Assembly: GCA_910578385.1 (NCBI GenBank)
Contig: CAJTQV010000001.1
Coordinates: 62,001-126,000, forward strand
Direction: 5' to 3'
DNA: 64,000 nucleotides
From: an uncultured Muribaculaceae bacterium
GTDB taxonomy: Bacteria > Bacteroidota > Bacteroidia > Bacteroidales > Muribaculaceae
Shown: in pieces, positions 8,222 through 17,041 of the stretch
Layout: each line of letters begins with the position of its first letter
Position numbering within the stretch: the stretch's first letter is position 1
Program-made: the position numbers and the translations under genes
The notes under the pieces: generated by a model
The model's input: only the letters and a program-made list of their open reading frames with translations
Told to the model about the DNA's origin: nothing
Database searches by the model: none

Positions 8222-9319
8222 TCATCTGTTTACAATATTGCGGATGGGTTCTGTTTTTGACGGGCCGATATTATACTCGATGATGTCCAACAATGAGTTT
8301 AACTGCGGTGTGGTAACTCCAAGATGACGGCAGATGCCGATGTGGCCGGTTGCCATAGGTTCGACTCCACCAAGAGCGGTGAGCATAGACACAGTGGCAA
8401 GCTCCCGGTCTGTGTAGGGCAGCACTCCGCGACCGAAAATGTCTGCGAAAAGATGCTCTTTCAAGAAGCGGTTGATACCGGGCGCAAAGTCCTCGTACCA
8501 AGGAGCAGGAGCATCAACCGGTACTCCGGAAAGTTTACTCAAAGTTTCAGCACCTTGACCGTATTTATCAATGTCGCTCACTACCGCTGCCGATTCGCCC
8601 TCCGGGTCGGTTATGCCTTTTGCCATACGCTCAGAGAGTAGATTTTTGAAAACACCGAGTGCTGACAAAGAGCGAGGGAAACCACAGTAGGCATATACTT
8701 GTATCAACAGCTCCTTGATTTCGTTGACTGTCATTCCTGCTGTCAAACCTTGCTCAAGAGCTTTTGTCAAGCCGTCGGTGTCACCGATGGCGGCATACGA
8801 AGCGATTGCAACAATAGCCTGTTGACGGGGTGTGAGCTCGGTTACGGCCTCCGGATTTTTTGTAGCTTCGAGATATTCTGAGTCAGTGACCGGACTGAGC
8901 CAAGTGACCTCATTGCTCTGCGGATTGCACTCGATAGCTATATGCGCAAACCAACTGTCGGGAGCGGCACCGTGCCAGTGTTCCACGCCGGGTGCTATTT
9001 CTACGATGTCACCGGGAAACAGACGACGGGCTGGTTTGCCTTTCTCCTGAAAATAGCCAATGCCGGCAGTGGCGATAAGTATCTGACCGCCGCTGTGACG
9101 GTGCCAGTTGTTGCGGCATCCCGGTTCAAATGTAACATTGAACATCGGCACATTGAGTTCCTTTTCATGGCTCAAAGGATAGAGCCATGCAGTGCCGATG
9201 AAGTTGGGATTGCCCTTCATCTCCGCACCTGCGGGATAGGGTTGCTTAAAATCATATATGTTCATTGCCATACATATTAGAGGTAAAAATGCAAGAAACG
9301 AAATAATCAACCGGTTCAT
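8222..9319 (-). CDS. Cupin-carboxymuconolactone decarboxylase (AhpD-like) fusion, exported
   Basis: 365 residues. Signal peptide at 1-18 (IISFLAFLPLICMAM). Cupin domain at about 50-135 with the metal motif WHRHSGGQ and a second histidine pair in EHWHG. Two carboxymuconolactone-decarboxylase-like repeats follow: LTPRQQAIVAIAS with QVYAYCGFPRSLSAL (about 160-230), and PYTDRELATVSMLTALGG (about 285-355). The CxxC of AhpD is absent, so a peroxidase role is not indicated. The gene order CMD-cupin, hydrolase, AKR is common in Bacteroidales redox loci; substrate unknown. Only 12 bp separate it from the upstream hydrolase, so they are cotranscribed. Confidence 0.9.
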   Translation of the reverse strand: MNRLIISFLAFLPLICMAMNIYDFKQPYPAGAEMKGNPNFIGTAWLYPLSHEKELNVPMFNVTFEPGCRNNWHRHSGGQILIATAGIGYFQEKGKPARRLFPGDIVEIAPGVEHWHGAAPDSWFAHIAIECNPQSNEVTWLSPVTDSEYLEATKNPEAVTELTPRQQAIVAIASYAAIGDTDGLTKALEQGLTAGMTVNEIKELLIQVYAYCGFPRSLSALGVFKNLLSERMAKGITDPEGESAAVVSDIDKYGQGAETLSKLSGVPVDAPAPWYEDFAPGINRFLKEHLFADIFGRGVLPYTDRELATVSMLTALGGVEPMATGHIGICRHLGVTTPQLNSLLDIIEYNIGPSKTEPIRNIVNR

Positions 9320-9331
9320 GATGACTTGCTC

Positions 9332-10381
9332 TTATAGGTTTTTGCCGAAGAACTCTGTAAGTTTGTTGACTTCCTGATCCACGTATTCAGGCACATAATA
9401 TGTCTGGATATGGGTTGCACCCGGAATAAGGAACAGTTCTTTGTCGAGGGTTCCTGTTGCCTTTTCAAAGGCATCTGAGGTCATGTAGAAGGTATCAGCC
9501 TTGTTCCCGGCCATCATAAGCAGCGGGGCATTGATAAGGTGAATCTGATCTGTCGCATCCCAAGTCATCAGGTCCATCAGGCTTTCCATTGTGTAGCGGA
9601 ATGTGGAATTGGGGTGAGCATGGGTGCGGTTATAATATATCGCGCCTTCACGGTAGAGGTCAAACGGAAGTTTCTCAATCTCCTCGTCCGTCAGATTCAT
9701 GTCGCCTGTAAACACAATTTCACCTGTGGTAACTCTCTTTTCCCTCGCATCTGAGGCATCCTTGAGGCGTTGCTGAATTGTGGGCATGGCTGAGTCCATG
9801 AAGCCATTGCGGCGTACTCGGCCGGAATTGAACATGCTGAGTGTAGCCACAGCTTTGAAACGCTTGTCACTTTTTGCCGCACCGAGAGTATAACCGCCTC
9901 CTCCGCAAATGCCGAATGCACCTATTCGCTGTGGGTCAACACCGGGATATTTGGAGATATAGTCCGCCATACCGTGAATGTCATTGATACGGAAATATGG
10001 CTTGTCTGTGTGGCGAGGTTCACCACCGCTTGCACCCTGATATGAGGCATCAGCGGCAATGGTTATATATCCTTTTTCTGCCATCCGTTGTGCGAACAGC
10101 CCTGCGACCTGCTCCTTTGTGCCTCCATTGGGGTGTGCCACAATGATAGCCGGATATTCCTTTTCATCGGGATTATAACCGGCCGGAGTATAGACGTTCG
10201 CGGCTATCTCAATGCCGTCGAGACTGTATTTTACCGGATGGATATTCACTTTGCCGGGTACGTTTTCGGTGATTGCCTGCTCATAGACAAGTCCCCACGG
10301 ATTATCCTCTGCATGGAGAACCGTGCCGAAATTGATAGCTGATGCTGCCATGATTAAAATTGTTTTAAGTTTATTTTTCAT
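9332..10381 (-). CDS. Exported alpha/beta hydrolase with Cys at the nucleophile elbow
   Basis: 349 residues with a Sec signal peptide ending in LHAED (about residue 25). The domain is like dienelactone hydrolase/YcjY. The elbow reads GICGGGGY, so the nucleophile position is Cys rather than Ser, as in dienelactone hydrolases. The likely acid lies in GNKADTFY and the histidine in PGATHIQT. First gene of the minus-strand pair with the cupin/CMD protein. An aromatic-lactone or ester substrate would fit the neighbours, but that is inference. Confidence 0.87.
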   Translation of the reverse strand: MKNKLKTILIMAASAINFGTVLHAEDNPWGLVYEQAITENVPGKVNIHPVKYSLDGIEIAANVYTPAGYNPDEKEYPAIIVAHPNGGTKEQVAGLFAQRMAEKGYITIAADASYQGASGGEPRHTDKPYFRINDIHGMADYISKYPGVDPQRIGAFGICGGGGYTLGAAKSDKRFKAVATLSMFNSGRVRRNGFMDSAMPTIQQRLKDASDAREKRVTTGEIVFTGDMNLTDEEIEKLPFDLYREGAIYYNRTHAHPNSTFRYTMESLMDLMTWDATDQIHLINAPLLMMAGNKADTFYMTSDAFEKATGTLDKELFLIPGATHIQTYYVPEYVDQEVNKLTEFFGKNL

Positions 10382-10537
10382 TTGAATTAATTTTACATGC
10401 TCTATAACGACAAATCAATCACTTCTGACTTTCAAAAAAGTTAGGGGATTTTGCAGTTTTTGCGGCAATTCCCGATTTGGTGAAATATTGGTAAAAAGGG
10501 TAGTAAAAATGATGAGTCATGTTTTAGCAACCATCTA

Positions 10538-10545
10538 TAATTTTG
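10538..10545 (+). promoter_or_regulatory. -7 promoter box for the 10572 esterase operon
   Basis: TAATTTTG matches TAnnTTTG. It lies downstream of the longer possible start at 10488, so translation from ATG 10572 is favoured. Confidence 0.5.
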
Positions 10546-10571
10546 CATTGCAATTTATAAAACGAGCTTTT

Positions 10572-11564
10572 ATGAAAAGAATAACATCAATGTTTATTTC
10601 ACTGATTTCGATTGGTGCATATTGCTTTGCGGCAGCTCCTATGGAGGGGACGGTCGAGTTATGGCAACATGGCAATATCCCCGGATTCAGGGAGAATGTG
10701 AATAATTCTGACGGCCCTGATTTTATGCCCAATATGCTGGTATATACTGTGGCTGAGAATGTTCAGCCCAAAGGGGCCGTGATGATTTGCCCCGGAGGTG
10801 CATTTGCTTTCCGTAGTATGCAGAACGAGGGCTATGACATAGCTGATATGCTTGTGCCGATGGGATACCAGTGTTTTATTGTGAACTACCGCATCAATCC
10901 TTATTCCATGCAGGCCAGCGCAACTGACCTGCAAAGGGCGATACGATATGTAAAAGCTCATGCAGAGGACTATCGCATCAATCCTGAAAACATCGCGCTT
11001 GTAGGTTTTTCAGCCGGAGGTATATTGAACGGCGAGGTTCTGCTGAATTGGCGTGACCTTACCAACGGTACAGCCCTTGACAGCTCATACCGTCCCGATG
11101 AACTTGACAACGTGCCTGTCTCAGCCTGTGCTGTTGGCATGATATATTCTTTCTATGGAAGATTGAGCGTATCAATGAACAATGTTGAGACACTCCGTGC
11201 AGCCAACCTTCCTCCTGCTTTCTATTGCTGGGGTACACGCGACGGATTTGCCGGCCAATTTACCCAAAACTCAAATGCAGTTAAAGAAGCAGGAGTAAGA
11301 GTGGAAACCAAAATCCTCGAAGGTTATCCACACGGTTACGGAAGTGGTGGCAACTCTTCTGTCTGGGGTAATGATTTCGACGCTTTCCTCACTCCGATTA
11401 TGCTGAGTAATTCAACGGCCATAAATAAGATAGATGCCGATATGGCTGCAAACTCATCCGAAACTTACTACGATTTGAGTGGTCGCGAGGTATCTGCTGA
11501 TACTGTCGGCAAGGGTGTATACATACTTAAATCAGCCAACAAGACAATTAAGGTAATCAAATAA
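10572..11564 (+). CDS. Exported alpha/beta hydrolase (esterase) with C-terminal sorting-like tail
   Basis: 330 residues from ATG 10572, chosen because the promoter lies just upstream and the protein then starts with a clean signal peptide (MKRITSMFISLISIGAYCFA). The hydrolase core has GGAFAFRS (oxyanion region), nucleophile elbow GFSAGGI, an acid in WGTRDGF and the histidine in GYPHGYGS. The end, YYDLSGREV...KGVYILKSANKTIKVIK, resembles a Bacteroidetes C-terminal sorting tail, as in the flavodoxin at 4472. Six bp upstream of an AKR gene and probably cotranscribed with it and the RibD-like gene. Confidence 0.88.
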   Translation: MKRITSMFISLISIGAYCFAAAPMEGTVELWQHGNIPGFRENVNNSDGPDFMPNMLVYTVAENVQPKGAVMICPGGAFAFRSMQNEGYDIADMLVPMGYQCFIVNYRINPYSMQASATDLQRAIRYVKAHAEDYRINPENIALVGFSAGGILNGEVLLNWRDLTNGTALDSSYRPDELDNVPVSACAVGMIYSFYGRLSVSMNNVETLRAANLPPAFYCWGTRDGFAGQFTQNSNAVKEAGVRVETKILEGYPHGYGSGGNSSVWGNDFDAFLTPIMLSNSTAINKIDADMAANSSETYYDLSGREVSADTVGKGVYILKSANKTIKVIK

Positions 11565-11569
11565 AGAGA

Positions 11570-12577
11570 ATGAGAGAAAGAAAACTTCGGGAGTTGTCAG
11601 TTTCTCCTGTCGGTCTGGGATGTATGGGTATGAGCCACGCATATGGTGCACCGGCTGATAAAAAGGCAATGAAAACTCTGCTTGCAGATGCTGTGGAGAT
11701 GGGTTATACATTGTTTGATACCGCTGAAATTTACGGCACGGATACACGCCCTCATGAAAACGAGGAATTGATTGGGGAAGCATTGAAACCTTATCGTGAC
11801 AAGGTAGTGATTACAACTAAATTCGGTCTTACATTCGATAAATCCCATGAACCGGGGCCTTATCCACTTATACCGGATTCAACTCCCGACAGCATCAGGA
11901 AAGCTGTTGATGGTTCTCTACGTCGCTTGCAAACCGACCATATCGACCTATATCTGCAACACCGCATAGACCCGGATATTGAGCCGGAAATGGTGGCAGA
12001 GACAATGTCGCAACTGATACAGGAGGGAAAGATACTCCATTGGGGTATATCTGAAACTACTGAGGAATATTTACGACGCGCCCATGCGGTATGTCCCGTG
12101 ACGGCTATACAGAACCGCTATTCGATGATGGCACGGTGGCACGAGGATATTTTTCCGACACTTGAGGAATTGAATGTAGGCTTTATCGCTTTCTCTCCGC
12201 TTGCCAACGGTCTGTTGTCTGATTTTTATACAGCCGATTCAAAATTCAATCCCAAGAATGATTATCGTGCAGCAATGCCTCAGTTCAGTCGGGAGAGTTT
12301 TGAGGAAAACGAGATGCTGTTTGAACTTATACGTCGCCTCGCCGAAGAGAAACACGCTACACCGTCGCAGATTTCCCTTGCGTGGATGCTGTGCAAGAAG
12401 CCATATATCGTGCCTATCCCCGGCACCCGGCACCTCTGTCGGCTAAAAGAAAACATCGGAGCAGCAGATATAACCCTAACAACAGAGGAAGTCGAGGCAA
12501 TTGACCGCCAACTCGACACCATACCGATGAGCGAAGTTTTTGGCGGATCAAAAGTAATCGAAACACAAAAAGCATAA
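11570..12577 (+). CDS. Aldo/keto reductase
   Basis: 335 residues, complete AKR barrel. Catalytic residues are in LFDTAEIYG (D, Y), ITTKFG (K) and DLYLQHRID (H); the cofactor end is IPGTRHLCRLKENI. Paralogue of the AKR at 5395, with the same MSHxYGxPADKK opening. Second gene of the plus-strand operon, 6 bp after the esterase and 4 bp before the RibD-like gene. Confidence 0.93.
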   Translation: MRERKLRELSVSPVGLGCMGMSHAYGAPADKKAMKTLLADAVEMGYTLFDTAEIYGTDTRPHENEELIGEALKPYRDKVVITTKFGLTFDKSHEPGPYPLIPDSTPDSIRKAVDGSLRRLQTDHIDLYLQHRIDPDIEPEMVAETMSQLIQEGKILHWGISETTEEYLRRAHAVCPVTAIQNRYSMMARWHEDIFPTLEELNVGFIAFSPLANGLLSDFYTADSKFNPKNDYRAAMPQFSRESFEENEMLFELIRRLAEEKHATPSQISLAWMLCKKPYIVPIPGTRHLCRLKENIGAADITLTTEEVEAIDRQLDTIPMSEVFGGSKVIETQKA

Positions 12578-12581
12578 TATT

Positions 12582-13295
12582 ATGATACCAAAAGTAATAT
12601 GCCACATAATGAGTTCAGTCGATGGGCGACTGTTGCCCGGACGCTGGACCGCTCCATTCGACGGCACAAATCCGTCGGAACTTTTCAAGGAATATGCCGC
12701 CATTGGTCAGAGCCTTGGCACTGATGCCTGGATGTTCGGCAAAGCGACTGCCCGCGAGGCTTTCCCTTATAAATTCATGCCAAAGGGAGAACCGGTCGGG
12801 GAGAGCGGGAAAGTATTTGTCGGAAACAGGTCTTCTGCCAGACTCTTCATTACCATTGACCCTGATGCGGATATATTCTTCACTTCCGACAAGCTGAGGG
12901 GCGACAATATCCTTGTCGTGCTCGGAAAGAATGCTACTTCCGACTATCTTTCCGCCCTCATTGAGAAGGGAGTATCGTATGTCGTAACAGACGATGTCTG
13001 CAATCTGCGCGAGGTATTGGAATTGATAAACCGCCATTTCAATATCAACAGCATCTCCCTGCAAGGTGGTGGCATAATCGACGGTGCCATGCTCGCTCAT
13101 GGGCTTATCAGTGAATTGAGTCTTGTGGTCTATCCCGGAATAGACGGGCTCACAACTTCACCTTCAATCTTTGAATACCTCGGCCATTCGGAAGAACGTC
13201 CGCCCGAGGGTCAGTCACTGGAACTTCTCTCTGTGGAGCAAATGCCTCATGGCATAGTCTGGTTACGCTACAAATTCCACAAAACAGATGCCTAA
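12582..13295 (+). CDS. RibD C-terminal/dihydrofolate-reductase-fold protein
   Basis: 237 residues. The opening PKVICHIMSSVDGRL matches the RibD-C family (MSxDGxI). A glycine-rich loop, SLQGGGIIDGAMLAHG, forms the NADPH site, and ELSLVVYPGIDG follows the usual topology. Not a full riboflavin RibD, because the deaminase domain is absent. These stand-alone forms reduce diverse carbonyl or pteridine-like substrates; the true one is unknown. Third gene of the operon from 10572. Confidence 0.88.
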   Translation: MIPKVICHIMSSVDGRLLPGRWTAPFDGTNPSELFKEYAAIGQSLGTDAWMFGKATAREAFPYKFMPKGEPVGESGKVFVGNRSSARLFITIDPDADIFFTSDKLRGDNILVVLGKNATSDYLSALIEKGVSYVVTDDVCNLREVLELINRHFNINSISLQGGGIIDGAMLAHGLISELSLVVYPGIDGLTTSPSIFEYLGHSEERPPEGQSLELLSVEQMPHGIVWLRYKFHKTDA

Positions 13296-13353
13296 CCGTG
13301 AAAGTGGTAAGTTTTACAGAAATCTGTGTTAAGCAAATATCCCGGAGTTTTGT

Positions 13354-13361
13354 TTACTTTG
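13354..13361 (+). promoter_or_regulatory. Probable -7 box upstream of the third AKR
   Basis: TTACTTTG matches TAnnTTTG at seven of eight positions (second base T instead of A), 20 nt before ATG 13382. Confidence 0.35.
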
Positions 13362-13381
13362 CAGAACAATAATATTAAGAT

Positions 13382-14221
13382 ATGAAAACAGTAACATTGA
13401 ACAATGGGGTAGTGATGCCCCGGATTGGTTATGGTGTCTATCAGGTAACTCCTCAGGAGTGTGAGCGTTGTGTTTCTGATGCCCTGAGTGTCGGCTACCG
13501 CATGATCGACACCGCGCAGGCTTATCATAACGAGGAGGGCGTAGGAGCTGCCGTCAAGAAAAGCGGTATCGCCCGCGACGAACTTTTCCTTGTGTCGAAG
13601 GTCTGGATCTCCAACTATGGCTTCGAAAAAGCCAAGGCATCGATTGACGAGAGTCTGCGCAAACTCGGAACAGACTACATTGACCTCATGCTGCTCCACC
13701 AGCCATTCTGCGACCGTTACGGCGCATATCGTGCACTTGAAGCCGCATACAAGGAAGGAAAGGTCCGCGCAATCGGCGTGAGCAATTTCTATCCCGATCA
13801 TTTCATCAATCTCGCGAACAACGTTGAGATTGTTCCGGCTGTCAATCAGGTTGAAACCCATGTGTTTGACCAGCAGGTCGAGGCTCAGGGATACATGAAA
13901 GAGTTCGGTACCTACATGATGGCCTGGGCTCCCCTTGCAGAGGGCCGCAATAATTTCTTCACGAATCTTGTATTGACAGAGATAGGTAAAAAGTATGGCA
14001 AGTCAGTCGCTCAGGTGGCACTTCGTTGGCTGCTTCAGCGCGATGTTATTATCATCCCTAAGTCTGTGCATGTAGAACGCATGGAGCAGAACCTCGACAT
14101 CCTTGATTTTGAGCTTTCTGCCGAAGATATGGCTGTGATTGCCGGTCTCGACACAAAGAAAAGCCTATTCTTTGACCATCATGACCCTGAGGTTGTCAAG
14201 ATGTTTATGGGATGGAGATAA
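13382..14221 (+). CDS. Aldo/keto reductase, 2,5-diketo-D-gluconate-reductase type
   Basis: 279 residues, the usual length for this subgroup. Motifs: GYRMIDTAQAY (D, Y), LVSKVWISN (K), DLMLLHQPF (H), VRAIGVSNFYPDHF and the cofactor site IIPKSVHVERMEQN. It is from a different AKR clade than the two at 5395 and 11570. It has its own weak promoter and a strong terminator after it. Confidence 0.94.
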   Translation: MKTVTLNNGVVMPRIGYGVYQVTPQECERCVSDALSVGYRMIDTAQAYHNEEGVGAAVKKSGIARDELFLVSKVWISNYGFEKAKASIDESLRKLGTDYIDLMLLHQPFCDRYGAYRALEAAYKEGKVRAIGVSNFYPDHFINLANNVEIVPAVNQVETHVFDQQVEAQGYMKEFGTYMMAWAPLAEGRNNFFTNLVLTEIGKKYGKSVAQVALRWLLQRDVIIIPKSVHVERMEQNLDILDFELSAEDMAVIAGLDTKKSLFFDHHDPEVVKMFMGWR

Positions 14222-14237
14222 GTGTATGACAAATATT

Positions 14238-14271
14238 AAAAGGCTGGATCATCGCGGTGGTCCAGCCTTTT
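14238..14271. terminator. Bidirectional intrinsic terminator
   Basis: AAAAGGCTGGA (14238-14248) pairs perfectly with TCCAGCCTTTT (14261-14271) around a 12-nt loop. The A/T ends serve both the AKR (plus) and the omega-amidase (minus), which converge here. Confidence 0.8.
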
Positions 14272-14288
14272 GGTATCAGTGCAAGTAT

Positions 14289-15086
14289 CTATCGTAGGGT
14301 GAACGGGTCGGCATCGCGCCATGCCGGGAACTTTTCTCTGAATGAGTCGAGGCGTTCGCGGCTGAGCGTCGCGTAGATGAGACCGTTCTGGTCAAATCTT
14401 ACAGAAACGTCCTTACCTTTGAAGTCATATACGGCCGAACTGCCGTCGTAGGTGTATCCCTTGCTGTCTGTGCCTTTGCAATCGACCGCGCATACATACG
14501 CTTCATTCTCTATAGCCCGCGCGGGGAGAAGGGTATTCCAGGCGCCTACGCGTACATCAGGCCAGTTGGCAACCACGATGAGTGCGTCATATTCATTGTC
14601 AACATTTCTGCACCACACCGGGAAGCGTATGTCGTAACAGATTACCATGCTGAGATTCCATCCACGGTAGCGTATTTTCAGGCGGTCGTATCCACGCGAG
14701 AATACTTTGTCTTCCCCGGCCATTGTGAAAAGGTGGTGCTTGTCTTCGAATGTCTCGTCGCCCGATGGCTCTATGAAGAATGCCCGGTTGTAGAGCGAAC
14801 CGCCTGAATCAGCCACAAAACTGCCCGCTATAGCAAATTTATATTTTGCCGAAAGTCCTTTGAGCAGGTCAACTGTCTCTCCTGTGTTACGCTCTGCCAA
14901 TGGACGGACTTCCTCTTTATCTTTACCCACAGGAAAACCTGTAGAGAATGTTTCAGGAAGAATCAGGAGGTCTGTCTCCGGATGTACCTGCGCTGCGATT
15001 GCGCGAAGTGTCCTGAGGTTAGCCTCTTTGTCATTCCAGTTGATTTCCATGGGGAAGAGGCAGACTTTAAGATCTGATGATTTCAT
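14289..15086 (-). CDS. Carbon-nitrogen hydrolase, omega-amidase (YafV/Nit2) type
   Basis: 265 residues from ATG 15086. The upstream open frame is rejected because this ATG overlaps the stop of the acyltransferase gene as ATGA, which means translational coupling. The nitrilase triad is visible: Glu in LPETFSTGF, Lys in FEDKHHLF, Cys in VICYDIRFPVW. The FSTGF and DIRFPVW context is that of omega-amidases, which clear alpha-ketoglutaramate or ketosuccinamate in methionine-salvage-type metabolism. Cytoplasmic. Confidence 0.9.
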   Translation of the reverse strand: MKSSDLKVCLFPMEINWNDKEANLRTLRAIAAQVHPETDLLILPETFSTGFPVGKDKEEVRPLAERNTGETVDLLKGLSAKYKFAIAGSFVADSGGSLYNRAFFIEPSGDETFEDKHHLFTMAGEDKVFSRGYDRLKIRYRGWNLSMVICYDIRFPVWCRNVDNEYDALIVVANWPDVRVGAWNTLLPARAIENEAYVCAVDCKGTDSKGYTYDGSSAVYDFKGKDVSVRFDQNGLIYATLSRERLDSFREKFPAWRDADPFTLR

Positions 15087-15631
15087 TTTACTGTGAATTT
15101 TTCGGGATAGCGCGCCGCTTCTTTCCACTCTGAGTAATAGTCTTTGACCCGCTGCAGGTCGCTTTCTATATTTCCGGTGGGCCGGAACTCGTCGCGTATT
15201 ATGATGCACTTGTTCTTATAATCAATGATACCTAATTGAACAGGTACTTCAGCACCGGTGGCTATATATAGGAATCCTGTGCGCCATTTTGCCTGTGCGC
15301 TGCGTGTTCCCTCCGGAGTTACGGCAAGATTCATATAACTGCCGCTTGCAAACATGTCTATGATATGTTGCGTGAGCGTGCCGCCGGAGCCTTTCTTTGG
15401 CACCGGAATGCCCCCGAGAGACTTCAGCAGATATTTCAATGGGAAGAAAAACCAGAATTCCTTCATAAGGAAATTGGCTTTTCTTCCCAGTGAACGGTAT
15501 GCGAGAAGTCCGAGGATAAAATCCCAGTTGGAAGTGTGGGGTGCGACGCAGATAACGCATTTGTCGCGCTTGGGAGCTGTTATGTCAACTTTCCACCCAT
15601 ACCACCTCAATATGGTTCCCCAGACGTTCAT
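15083..15631 (-). CDS. Lysophospholipid acyltransferase family protein (PlsC-like)
   Basis: 182 residues, short for the family. The acyltransferase box reads HTSNWD (HxxxxD) in APHTSNWDFILG, and the second block reads PEGTRS (EGTR). The stretch ending GGIPVPKKGSGGTLTQ fits block II. It acylates a lysolipid, or possibly a lipid-A-like acceptor, at the membrane. It ends with ATGA overlap into the omega-amidase gene and starts 3 bp after the hypothetical gene at 15635. Confidence 0.9.
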   Translation of the reverse strand: MNVWGTILRWYGWKVDITAPKRDKCVICVAPHTSNWDFILGLLAYRSLGRKANFLMKEFWFFFPLKYLLKSLGGIPVPKKGSGGTLTQHIIDMFASGSYMNLAVTPEGTRSAQAKWRTGFLYIATGAEVPVQLGIIDYKNKCIIIRDEFRPTGNIESDLQRVKDYYSEWKEAARYPEKFTVK

Positions 15632-15634
15632 TGC

Positions 15635-16003
15635 TTAGTTGGCTGCGTTGGCATACTCTTTGTTGCGTGCCTTCTCCTCAGCGGGAAGTGCGGCATTGAA
15701 GAGTTTGAGCGATTCGTTGACTTCCTCGCTGAACTCAGTCTCGATCTTGTCGAACAGAGCCCTGAAGAATTTTCTCTTCGCAACGGCATATTCCTTCATA
15801 TCGGCAAAAGCCTTGGGACCACGGTCGAAATAGATATTGGCATTGTTTTTTGCTTTGCCTATCGCACCGAGAATCTTCTCCATGGCCTGTGCGATCTTAT
15901 CGCGGTCAGCACCCTCTACATTGTAATAGGCTGAAATCATCTCGTCGATTACTGATGCGCCGAGGGCATCCGCGTACTTTTTGAATTCTCTTTTGTTTGG
16001 CAT
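15635..16003 (-). CDS. Hypothetical helical protein, first gene of the PlsC/amidase operon
   Basis: 122 residues, mostly predicted alpha-helix with high Lys/Glu/Ala content (KREFKKYADALGASVIDEM; a loop with ANIYFDRGPKAFADMKEY). No signal peptide, membrane segment or motif recognised. It has good codon use and is tightly packed against the plsC-like gene (3 bp), so it is very likely a real cytosolic protein, possibly a conserved Bacteroidales family. Confidence 0.75.
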   Translation of the reverse strand: MPNKREFKKYADALGASVIDEMISAYYNVEGADRDKIAQAMEKILGAIGKAKNNANIYFDRGPKAFADMKEYAVAKRKFFRALFDKIETEFSEEVNESLKLFNAALPAEEKARNKEYANAAN

Positions 16004-16211
16004 AATTCGGGTTATTTATAAGTTTATCGAGGGTTATCGGCAGTGTCTTAATCGACCGGAGTCATCATCCGGTTGTCTCAACTGCAACTTTTGGTTCTTT
16101 CCTCTTTAGATATAACGCATAAAAACCGCGTTCTATCATTTGAAGATGAAAAAAATCGGTTCTCCGTGTCCAAATCCGTTGTGAAACCATTGAGAATTTG
16201 TGAAATATTTG

Positions 16212-16219
16212 TATCTTTG
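16212..16219 (+). promoter_or_regulatory. -7 promoter box for the NlpC/P60 gene
   Basis: TATCTTTG fits TAnnTTTG. It gives a leader of about 70 nt before ATG 16294. The rest of the 290-bp spacer 16004-16293 shows nothing I can name. Confidence 0.45.
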
Positions 16220-16293
16220 TCACCCGAAGACCAGGGCTTTTATCCAGTAGGAATCTGCCCTCAGTTATAGGTTCCCTTTTACAGGTAAAGATA

Positions 16294-16893
16294 ATGTTTC
16301 ATTTCAGTGATAAAATTTCAGTGATAGAATTTCTGCCGGCTTTGAAAAAGTTCAGGAAGTATATGGCAATTGCGTTGGTGGGGGTTGTTACCATTTGCGC
16401 TCTTAGTTCCTGTCACACTTCAAGACGTGCTTCCACGCGTCCTGGGCATCCCGATGTTGCTGATGTTCATGTTGGTAAAGCATCTAAGCTTCAGAAAAGA
16501 ATCGTAGAGGAGGCATATACATGGCTTGGCACCCCATATAAATATGCAGGAGTGGAAAAAGGGGAGGGCGCTGATTGCTCCGGTATGGTAATGAAAGTTT
16601 ACGAGAAAATCACCGGGGAGAAAATTCCCCGTAATTCAGCTAAGCAGGCAGAATATTGCACACGTCTTGATGCTTCTGATGTCGATACGGGAGACCTGAT
16701 ATTCTTTGCCACAGGGAAAGATCCGGACAAGGTTTCGCATGTCGGCATAGTGATTGACAATGAGAGTTTCATCCACGCCTCTTCTTCAAAAGGTGTTGTC
16801 GTTTCCAAGTTCACCACGCCATACTATCAGAGGACTTTCATAATGTTTGGCCGAGTGCCACATGTCAGGAATCTCGTGACAGAGACCCGCTGA
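16294..16893 (+). CDS. NlpC/P60 (C40) peptidase lipoprotein
   Basis: 199 residues. The basic stretch KKFRKY precedes a hydrophobic core ending in ALSSC (lipobox), so the long start is kept even though it places the Cys at about residue 40; ATG 16363 is an alternative. The NlpC/P60 domain is at 70-190: Cys in GADCSGMV, His in SHVGIVI, and the third polar residue is His in FIHASSSKG. It cleaves D-Glu-(meso)DAP or related peptide bonds in peptidoglycan from the periplasm. Confidence 0.93.
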   Translation: MFHFSDKISVIEFLPALKKFRKYMAIALVGVVTICALSSCHTSRRASTRPGHPDVADVHVGKASKLQKRIVEEAYTWLGTPYKYAGVEKGEGADCSGMVMKVYEKITGEKIPRNSAKQAEYCTRLDASDVDTGDLIFFATGKDPDKVSHVGIVIDNESFIHASSSKGVVVSKFTTPYYQRTFIMFGRVPHVRNLVTETR

Positions 16894-16913
16894 AGCATTT
16901 TTTTGCAAATATG

Positions 16914-16945
16914 TTTGGGTGATAACTATTTTTGTATTATATTTG
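16914..16945 (+). promoter_or_regulatory. Full Bacteroidetes promoter for the glucokinase gene
   Basis: TTTG (16914-16917), 20-nt spacer, TATATTTG (16938-16945). Both boxes and the spacing match the B. fragilis-type sigma consensus. The leader is about 90 nt. Confidence 0.7.
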
Positions 16946-17041
16946 TCAACTGAATATCGGAACTACATCAATATTCAAACGCCGGATGGCGGTTACATAC
17001 CATAAACTCAAATTAGATAACCCCATAAATCAGAAAAAACA

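Noticed and set aside
10488..10571. N-terminal extension of the 10572 esterase
   Set aside because: It lies upstream of or across the promoter box and would hide the signal peptide.
15087..15209. N-terminal extension of the omega-amidase
   Set aside because: Overlaps the acyltransferase coding sequence; the ATGA junction at 15083-15086 gives the true start.
16220..16293. Riboswitch in the leader of the NlpC/P60 gene
   Set aside because: The leader has some pairing but no recognisable conserved core.
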